Positions 56,459 through 64,000 of a stretch of 64,000 nt of DNA are shown piece after piece. The stretch spans positions 33,629,426 through 33,693,425 of the forward strand of contig OZ022256.1 in assembly GCA_963978905.1 (NCBI GenBank), read 5' to 3'. The DNA comes from Trichostrongylus colubriformis (lineage: Eukaryota > Nematoda > Chromadorea > Rhabditida > Trichostrongylidae). Position 1 is the first letter of the stretch, and each line of letters starts with the position of its first letter. The position numbers and the translations under genes were made by a program. The notes below the pieces were generated by a model. It saw only the letters and a list, made by a program, of their open reading frames with translations, had not been told where the DNA came from and did no database searches.

Positions 56459-56650
56459 ATGGCTGACAGGGAGAGAGCCCTCAAGGATACTTTGCTATCG
56501 ACGGTGCTCGAGGAATCTAAAGGACAAGGTGTACCGATCGATAGTAAGGCCGGCAATGCTCCATGGGAACGAGTGCTGGCCCTTGACAAAGAATCACGAG
56601 AGACAGAAAAGGTGAACTTCTTCAATGAAGCAATATGCAGTGGTGAATGA
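56459..56650 (+). CDS. 63-codon ORF, unrecognised
   Basis: MADRERALKDTLLSTVLEES, then GNAPWERVLALDKESRETEK; charged and probably helical. A donor (AAG|GTGAAC) occurs at about 56609, so it may be a first exon. It sits just downstream of the RTE remnant and could instead be element-derived. Confidence 0.3.
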   Translation: MADRERALKDTLLSTVLEESKGQGVPIDSKAGNAPWERVLALDKESRETEKVNFFNEAICSGE

Positions 56651-57115
56651 CTAGAATATCAATAGTCAGTAGGCTTAAGTACTTAAAGCTCAGCGGAAGA
56701 ACATACTTCATGCTCTGATATAAGTAAACGGAAAGTCACAACCGCTAGTCTACGTGAAATTCCAAATAGTGATGGGAGTTTGTGGAGATACCAGTTGAGC
56801 TATCGTTCAGTACTGCGCTTATCATAGTAGAGAGTTGTGCGATACAGCGTTCTTCGGTACCGGTTGGTCAATATCACCATTATCGTACTAGATAAAAATG
56901 TAGTGTTATTCGCTTATTGTTAGTACTGTTTTCCTGATAATTGCTACAGCTCTCTATACGGTGTGCCTTTAAAAGTTTTAGCCTCTCATGTTATACTTCA
57001 AATGACTGGGCGTCTAATTTAAAATCGCAATGATTGTCAATAATCAATAAGTAGCTCATGTATTTGTAAAGTACCAGAATGAGTTATTCATCGAACTTGA
57101 TCCTTCTGGCATAAC
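56651..57115. other. No feature seen
   Basis: GTGTGCCTTTAAAAG at about 56965 resembles a TTAA-family end without a partner. Confidence 0.3.
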
Positions 57116-57117
57116 TA

Positions 57118-58353
57118 TTAGGTTGTCGCATTGAAATTTTCACTTTATTAACAAAAAATTCAGTTGAATTTATTCACGAAACGATCAGATCGATCCATTT
57201 AAAGTTTATTCCATTGGAATCAATAACTCTCTGCCAACGACGAGGTAGGTCTAATATGCCATTACGGTAAAAATCAGAAGACAGAAGCGAAAAATTCCGT
57301 AAGGTCGGATTCAAGGTTCTCTCGAGAGTCGTATTGTTTCTCAGCTAGGACGCCTTCAGGGAGCGGAAAAGATGGTAGTCTGTTGGGGCTAGGTCGGGCG
57401 AGTACGGAGGGTGTACCACGGTAGTCCAGCCCAAGCTCAGCATTTTTTGGCGAGTGACTGTAGCTACATGGGGTCTGGCATTGTCATGCAAAAGTAAATC
57501 CAATCTCCCTGCGTTCTGAGTTTACCGCTCAGGCGATCCAGCTGCTCGCAGTAATATTCCTTAGTGACAGTAGTATTGTTCAGTAGCAGCTCCCAGTGAA
57601 TCATTCGCGCATACTCCACCAGACAGACAACATCACCTTCCGAGCCCCTTGTTCCGCTCATGTCGTTGGCACTCCTTTCTCGCCTTCTCCGAGCCATTGG
57701 CGCCTGCGGCTATGGTTGACGTACATCACCCATGATTCATCACCAGTAACCAAATTGGAAAGCCAGCTCGAGTTCCTGTGTGCGGACAGGTTTGCCATGC
57801 AGGCCTCGATGCGCTGCCGCGGATGAGTTGCAGTCAGTTGATGGGGTATCCAGGATCCCCATTTGTGCGACTTTCCCAAGTGATGGAGATGTCTAGCTAT
57901 TATTGTGGAGTTGACACTGAAATGCCTCCGCCAGATCGCGGGTAGAAATTCTGGGGTCCTCTTTTGCAGCTTCCCGTAGGCGTTCCAGATCGATGGTTAC
58001 ACTGCGTCCGGGTTATGGTGAGTCTTCGCTCGTAGTCCCCATCGTCGAACACACTGAACCAGTTAAAGGCCGTCTTGTAGGAAGATGCTGGACTAGCCCA
58101 TCGTACTGCAAATGTTCCGATGTGCTTCAGCTGCTGTGTGCTTCAGACGATATTCGTGAAGTAGAAACAAACGGACTTGGTTGCGTGAAAGGCTCATTAT
58201 TAACAGGTTAGAATGCGTGAGCGGATAACACGAACAGTATCGATTGCGCGGGACCTCACCCTCATACATCCCTAGCCAGGAAATGTTCTGGAATTTTTTG
58301 AACAAAAATATAGGATCACATAAAAAAGTGATAATTTCAATGCGACGACCTAA
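57118..58353. mobile_element. Mariner transposon, complete ends (1236 bp)
   Basis: TA flanks (57116-57117, 58354-58355), inverted ends of about 28 bp, TTAGGTTGTCGCATTGAAAT. Length typical of mariners. Confidence 0.9.
57460..58310 (-). pseudogene. Mariner transposase, broken
   Basis: Minus strand, four blocks in different frames: VRLFLLHEYRLKHTAAEAHR (N-terminal helix-turn-helix; 58305-58093), then a HTH/linker block, LVTGDESWVMYVNHSRRRQW with the first catalytic Asp (about 57740), and VVCLVEYARMIHWELLLNN plus YYCEQLDRL (57697-57464). Frameshifts and stops separate the blocks, and the C-terminal YSPDL region, expected near 57420-57350, is only faintly visible (antisense GTACGGAGGGTGT). Inactive. 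Confidence 0.82.
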
Positions 58354-58507
58354 TATATCCCATACGAGACAAGGTGAGATCGGCTAATAATGAGCTGAAA
58401 TACCTCCTCGGTAATTTCAGTATTAATCATTCCAAGAGAGACTTCCCTATTCTATTCAGTATCCCAGTTGCTTCTTTTCATAAAAACATCTATGGCTACG
58501 TGATGTA

Positions 58508-58758
58508 CTACGCTCTCCGAACGGCATTGATAAAGGAGCGGCTACACATAAAACCATCTATGCATTTCTTTGCGATGTGTTTAGCAAGAATAGCATGCAG
58601 CTTCGCTGGATACATGCAACGAGCGTACCGACCCATTGGTGCACCCAGTAAATCATTTGGAATCACGCGCTTGTATCCTTTCATGATGTGTCCCGTTGAG
58701 CCCATCTCTTTCAAGCATTCAGTTTGCAGTCTCACATCTGACTCACAATGAAAGGTAT
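58508..58758 (-). CDS. Candidate terminal exon, unrecognised
   Basis: Acceptor ttcattgtgagtcag, then an open minus frame of about 82 codons: VRLQTECLKEMGSTGHIMKG, DLLGAPMGRYARCMYPAKLH, AKHIAKKC, ending RRA-stop. The codons look genuine. No family recognised and no upstream exon found before the mobile element on the right. Confidence 0.35.
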
Positions 58759-58881
58759 CCCACTCACAATGGAAGGCCAATAGGTCAACCTGGCTATTTT
58801 AATGAGGTGCATAGAAGACGTCACATGCATCTCGAGACGCTAAACTCAAAGCTTTTCTCCAAATTGGCGGAACAACTCTGC

Positions 58882-59166
58882 GAACTGGGTGAGTGTCGAT
58901 TGGTTAAATTTTCGCTTCGCAGCGTCGCACTCGCGGCGCCGTCAGCATGTCTTGCTGCAGCCGGTTGGAATTCCTCTCAGTATGCAGTGGGCTGGTACTG
59001 TGACGGAGCTTTGAAGATTGCCGGTTTGGAGCTTTGGAAGTTCTTGTATGATTGTTGCTAATTCAACGGATAAAAGTTCTTAGTTTTATCTACAAACAAC
59101 TCGCACTCGCCGCGCCGCTCGCCGCGGCCGGCGAAAATGCGATTAATCGACTCCCATCTCTCCGAA
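58882..59166. mobile_element. Possible 285-bp MITE
   Basis: Inverted, imperfect ends of about 60 bp (GGTGAGTGTCGATTGGTTAA / GGGAGTCGATTAATCGCATT) both leading into GCGGCG-rich sequence. Confidence 0.4.
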
Positions 59167-60074
59167 CTTAGGCATGAACTCTTTTCTAAGTGAGCAATGT
59201 ATAACGTAGGAATTGCAGGCACTCTTTGCAAGCGAGCCAGGCGTCTTCAATCCCTAAAGGTCGTAAGAACCAATGTAGCTTTGATGTTCAGAAAGTCGAA
59301 TCACCTCTGGAAACACATTTTTAGCCTGATCGAGATTCTGACCAGGATTCAAAAGGGTCCGTGGGAGGAGTCAACAGGTCGGATCTGTGTAGGATTCAAC
59401 GAAAGAGTAGCTGTTGCTTCTTTCAAAGAAAGGTTCTTCTTTTGCATTCCTCACGCGAGTTCGCGGCGGTAAGTACGTACGCAACGTGGGTTTCGGCTAT
59501 CTTTTTCACAGTTCACGTCTTTTTCATGTAAATTGTTTTAAAGCTCTTATGGCCACTTTTCTTCATCGAGGGATCATTCCAAAATCTAATTAAATTCTCG
59601 ATCAGGATATGAGCTTGTGCCAGTGGTAATTTGACCTCCTAAACGTGAAAGGCTCTGCGTGCGGATCGTTTAGCAAAACCTTCGCATCTTCGTTCGCTGG
59701 CCAAGCTGACTTATTGACCTTACTTTGTGAGCGGACTATGATTGACTGGAGGGCTTATCCGCTTTCATAAGAATTCTCAGTGTGAACTAGACTGTTTCCC
59801 AACGATCGTCATACCCTTCTTCTGTGCTGACACCTAGTGCGACGTGAGCAAACCGCAGAATGGCTGTGTGTGTAGTAATGGCAGATTTTATAACTAGTCG
59901 GCGGTCTCATCACTATCAGCGGTGACATAGCAGTGGAACGATACTTGATTATCATCCAGATTCCCCCATCAATGAGCTATCGATTTCCTTTATCACACCC
60001 TCTCCAGAACTACCCGCTCGCAAACGGGCAGACATACCAAAAGACAGCCCGATAAGTCGCCACACAATCCTATC
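59167..60074. other. No confident feature
   Basis: A 91-codon plus frame (59197-59472) has no splice support. Confidence 0.3.
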
Positions 60075-61440
60075 CTACTGTGTATAATTCGCTTAGTATG
60101 TCTGTCTGTGTGTGTGTGTTTGTCCGTCTGTCACGAAATTCATATCTCGCGTCGCAGTAAAGCTGGGACCATGAATTTTGCAAGTAATGTAGGGTGTGGC
60201 AAGAAGACGCTAATGGTGGTGGACCGAAAATGATAGCAACTGATAAGAAGCCTCAGATGACAAATGTCGCCAAGTCCATTTCGTCTTTCCGGTTCGTCCC
60301 ACAGCGCCGATATTCATAGGTGTTTTGATAGTTGGGACATGGACATTAATGATGGGTGACCCGCATTGATGACTGTTGATAAGATTCGATAGGGAGCTCA
60401 AAAAGGCCAAAGTCGTCGAATCCGTTTCGCCTTTTGCATTGATCCAAGGGCGCTGGCACTCATGGGTATTTAGCAGGGTGGGCCAGGGACATTTATGATG
60501 AGTGATCCAAACCGATAATGGTTGATAAGATTCGATAAGGAGCGGAAGGGAAATGTCACCAAGGCCGGTTCGTTTTTGCTGCTAACAGTGGAATGTTCAC
60601 ATTCGCAGGTATAAAAGGGTACGTGGACCTAATATTATTGTTGGGTACAGAAACCTCAGTGAACTGATAACGGCTTACGGTGACTGATTAGAACCGTTAG
60701 GAACTGGATGGGATGAAATCTTTCACATCGCTTGCTACTAGTATACGACCGCTTTAGCAAAAGCGTCTGATTCTTAGGGATATTGGGTGAACATATTTTG
60801 TTTATGATCTGATATAACTGGCCGATGTATCGACCGCCGAATTGCCTGGCGTTCCAAAAAATGGCTCATTTCTCTTGATACTGCGGTCTACATTGATATT
60901 CATGATACAGCCTATATTTGTGATAGCAAAGCTAGCGATCCACTCGGAATCATTTTCTAATGCGGTGATGACAGCAACACTGGATATCGATCGACCGCTA
61001 GACTATGCAAAACTCCAAATAGTGAAGCGTGTTTACGAAAACGATAAACATCGATAATCGGTGGACCTGCCATCAATGTGTAGAAATTGGATGCTCAGCA
61101 AGTGAACAATTTGCTACCAATCGTTACAATCGAATGCAAAACTATTGATCTCTAAACTATCCAATCTCCCATTAATGACCCAAACCGTTTGGCTGGCCCA
61201 CATTACTGCGCGCGATTCATGTCGGTGACGTGCTAATGGGTTCGATGCAAAGCGACTGAAGTATATTAATGCTTTCATCACGCCATCTTCTCTGTTTTTT
61301 CCCAATTCGATAGCTCAGCTGAAAGCAGAGGAAAGGAAATTCCCACCCAATTTCACCCACAACTGTGGTCGTGCCGATCAAACCCTTTTGCACAACATCG
61401 CCATGAATCGCGCGCAGTAGTGGTCGTCCGCCAACTGGTT
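60075..61440. repeat. Long dispersed repeat, copy R1
   Basis: Begins with a GT-rich run (TCTGTGTGTGTGTGTTTGTC), AATTCATATCTCGCGTCGCA, then the repeated 'ggttgataagattcgataagg' modules, and a second half ending near ACCCAAACCGTTTGG. Followed by R2 in the same orientation, separated by the 61446 element. Confidence 0.7.
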
Positions 61441-61445
61441 ATATA

Positions 61446-61946
61446 CAGTAGCGCTCAGAAGTCCTCGGCCGAATGGTTTTTCACTTGGATTTTTCACTTG
61501 TAACTTTTTTGCGACTGGACCGATCTAAGAGAAATTCTAGATATTGTACTTGAAAACACTGCATACTAAAGATACTATTTTGGCGCTCAACGGTGTAAGT
61601 TACGCGACTAAATGCAATTTTGTGTTTTTGGAGGGCCATTCCTATGCCGTCCCGCTGTGCCGCTGTCATCGAATGTCGTAGTCTTTCTACAAAATTTTAA
61701 TGTTCTCCGAGGCTTGCTCGCTTTGTTTTTGCAAAGAAAGTCGTTTTTTCTTTACCAAGTCTTTTCCTTTTCTCCGGTGGTCTTGTGTAAATTCTTGTAA
61801 CAAACCATAGAAGAGTCAAGCGGCACTCAAGTAGAGGGTAATGTTGACAATAGGTTCAGGCACCACATAATAAAATTTTGTCAAATTTGGTCAAGCAGAA
61901 AAGAAGTTATGACAAGAGGTGTGCCGAAGACTTTCGTGCGCTACTC
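61446..61946. mobile_element. 501-bp non-autonomous Tc1-like element
   Basis: TA flanks (61444-61445, 61947-61948). Ends CAGTAGCGCTCAGAAGTCCT and the inverse of GAGTAGCGCACGAAAGTCTT. The first eight bases match the Tc1-like element at 6566. Confidence 0.65.
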
Positions 61947-61954
61947 TATACTTC

Positions 61955-63060
61955 GCTTAGTATGTCTGTCTGTGCGTGTGCGTCCGTCTGTGTGTCACAA
62001 AATTCATATCTCGCATCGCGAAGCTGGGACGCTGAATTTTTAGAGTGATATAGGGGTTGGTAAGGAACATCAGTTGTGAAGGACCGGAAGTGACAGCAAC
62101 TGATAAGGGCTGATAAGGGGCGTCAAATGGCGAATGTCGCAATTCCGTTACCCCATCCGGGTTGATCCCTGAAGTCCAACACTCATAGTTGTTTTGAGGG
62201 GTGGGGACACACCAATGGTGGGTGATCCGAGCTGAAAACGCTTGATAAGATTGGATAAGGAACGTCAAAAAGCCAATGTCGCTAAATCCGTTTCGCTTTT
62301 TTGGGTAACAATGGAATGTTCACGCTCACAGATATTACTGGGTTCGGAGACCTAATGGTGACTTTTCGTCGAAGTTGATGACGGCTTACAGGGGCTGATA
62401 AGAGTCATTAGGAAGTGGAAGGGGTAAAATTCGGTACACCGCTCACTACTACTATACGACTGCTATAGTAAATGCGTCTGATGCTCAGTACCATTGGGTG
62501 GACATACATATATTGTTTACGCTCTAATACCTTCTACTGATGTGCAGACCGCTAAATTGCCTAGCGTTCCTAATAATGTGCATGTGATGATCATGTGATG
62601 ATCAAAGCAAGCGATTCGTTCTCTCATACGATGCCAGCAGAAGTACTGGGTATCGACCGCTAGGCTATGTAAAATTCCAAATAGTGGCGCATGTTTACAT
62701 AAACGATAAGCACCAATAACTGGCACATAGATCTATCACCAATATGTAGAAATAGATGCTCAGCAAATGGACAAGTTGCTATCAGTTGATGTAATTGAAT
62801 CCAAAGCTGTCGATCCCTAAACTATCTAAACTCCCAGTAGTGACCACGGATTCACCCATGTCATTCCTGAACATTGATCGTCGATTTGTAACAAAAGGTA
62901 CGACCGTTAAATCATCTGGATCTCTGAGAAATGGTGGCTTTCCTCAGCGGTGATATCTTCGACATCGGTTAATATCTATCACCTATATGTAGAAAGTAAA
63001 TGCTAACCAAATAGCCAACAGCGACCATTTCCCCATTACATAGTTCTATGGTGTTATTCG
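61955..63060. repeat. Long dispersed repeat, copy R2
   Basis: Same order of blocks as R1 throughout, so R1-R2 is a direct repeat. Confidence 0.7.
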
Positions 63061-63354
63061 CGCAGTACTGTGTGATAGCCCAACTGGTGTGTATACACAT
63101 AATAGAGAGCTAGTAGCGGAACTATAGTTACTGAGTACCGCCATTTGTTGATATTTAAAATTCCTTAGTCAGATGTCTGATGTGCTGTTAGTCTGATGTG
63201 CTAGAGATCCCATACATTCTACGTCAACAAAAAAAGCAAAAAAGGCACTATACAACCTCGGCTTACAAGGATTGTCAAAAGTGAACAGTTTTGTAAGAAA
63301 CATTTAAGTGTTATCTAAAGTGATAATTTCGTTACTTCGCAATCATTAAAGGAT

Positions 63355-63676
63355 CTACAATTTGTCTTGCTGACTTCTCCGTGACGGTTTACTTCTGGTT
63401 CGAGAAGGGCGTGCTCTTGACTTCGGCTGCGGATTACTTTGTTCAGTCAGTTGATGTGATTTCCCACTGCTAGGTTTGGAAGACGCGATGGGCCGGCCGG
63501 AACCTGTGAACGAGGAGTATTACTCTACAACAAAACTTTCAAGTCCATAGAACTCTCAATTTCTTGTCCATCTTACGTTCGCTTTTTGGTACGTGAATTT
63601 TTAAGACGAAGTGGCCAACAACGATAATTAGAGCGACGAGTAGAGAGAAAACAGCAAAACTAATGAAGAAGTACAT
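63355..63676 (-). CDS. Two-exon gene for an 82-residue single-pass membrane protein
   Basis: Exons 63676-63577 and 63503-63355 (minus), phase 1, intron 73 bp (GAAC|GTAAG ... cctcgttcacag). Twelve bases before the ATG is an acceptor (tgacattccag), so the ATG may follow a spliced leader, or an exon further upstream may exist. Protein: MYFFISFAVFSLLVALIIVV as a membrane helix at the very N-terminus, then a short KIHVPKSER stem and a basic, Ser/Arg/Pro-rich tail (KSRARPSRTRSKPSRRSQQ). The tail is probably cytoplasmic by the positive-inside rule. I do not recognise a family. No clear AATAAA close downstream. Confidence 0.6.
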
Positions 63677-63859
63677 GGTTTCATAATCTGGAATGTCATT
63701 TATGGTATTAGATTTTGGATTTCATCTCGAAATTATCGAGCACTTATTCTCTATCAAATATTCATTGTGCTGAAAGCACGGGGGCAAGAGGTACAAAAGC
63801 GTGAACCCATGTGCGTGTTTATGGTATGCGAGCTATGTACGGCTATGAATGTACATGTA

Positions 63860-63982
63860 CAGTCCATTTCCCGACGGCTGGCAGGCTGAGGCCTACGGAC
63901 TTGTATCGATCTCTCTCACCCTGCCACACACTCTCACCCAAGTCTGTAGGCCACGCCCTGCCAGCCTGCGGGAACTGGACTG
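63860..63982. mobile_element. 123-bp MITE with TA flanks
   Basis: Inverted ends CAGTCCATTTCCCGACGGCT / CAGTCCAGTTCCCGCAGGCT continuing for about 45 bp. TA on both sides. Confidence 0.75.
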
Positions 63983-64000
63983 TAACGTTCTTTGTTCGTC

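Noticed and set aside
58696..59061. 121-codon plus ORF
   Set aside because: It runs from the antisense of a better minus-strand exon into a probable MITE, without splice signals.

Overview
The window looks like nuclear DNA of a nematode. The evidence is a cuticle collagen gene with a Gly-X-Y domain and a furin-type site, short introns (about 36-160 bp), pyrimidine-rich acceptors just upstream of start codons (possible spliced-leader sites), and a very dense load of Tc1/mariner-type and other DNA transposons. A strongylid (clade V) parasite is my guess from the overall style. No bacterial, viral or CRISPR features are visible. All gene models were built by eye from open frames, splice sites and phase.

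Layout. 0-18 kb is almost entirely mobile DNA: TTAA-flanked elements (about 44, 1923, 13170 and 16734), three ~680-bp palindromes made from the 3' end of mariner transposons (785, 3568, 11135), a decayed but complete-length Tc1-like element (6566-8128), and a repeated element carrying a conserved minus-strand ORF (10392, 15246). At 19.1-19.7 kb there is a short gene. 20.3-25.3 kb holds two inverted copies of a foldback transposon packed with short G/T-rich motifs; one copy sits inside another inverted repeat. 25.6-31 kb has a possible Cys-rich exon, a CR1-like LINE remnant, a Penelope-like reverse transcriptase remnant and a clean four-exon gene (30159-30760).

34-47 kb is the gene-rich part: a Cys-containing gene (34105-34807), a membrane protein gene (36045-36812), a Cys-rich gene (38241-39174), the cuticle collagen (40606-42711), candidate exons near 43-44.8 kb, and two spliced genes (45017-45949 and 46203-46945). 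47-60 kb returns to transposons: a 2.7-kb foldback (47227-49900), an exact 158-bp tandem duplication, a mariner whose 3' side is expanded into a ~950-bp-arm palindrome (52237-55602), an RTE endonuclease remnant, and an intact-ended mariner (57118-58353). 60-63.1 kb holds two copies of a long dispersed repeat. A short single-pass membrane protein gene lies at 63355-63676.

The most unusual points are (1) independent mariner lineages forming palindromes from the same transposase 3' end, (2) a transposon family that keeps one terminal repeat (GGC..GYKTTCA) but uses a different clustered subterminal motif in each member, (3) nested insertions whose target duplications can be read against empty copies of the host repeat in the same window, and (4) several small spliced genes visible only after joining exons.
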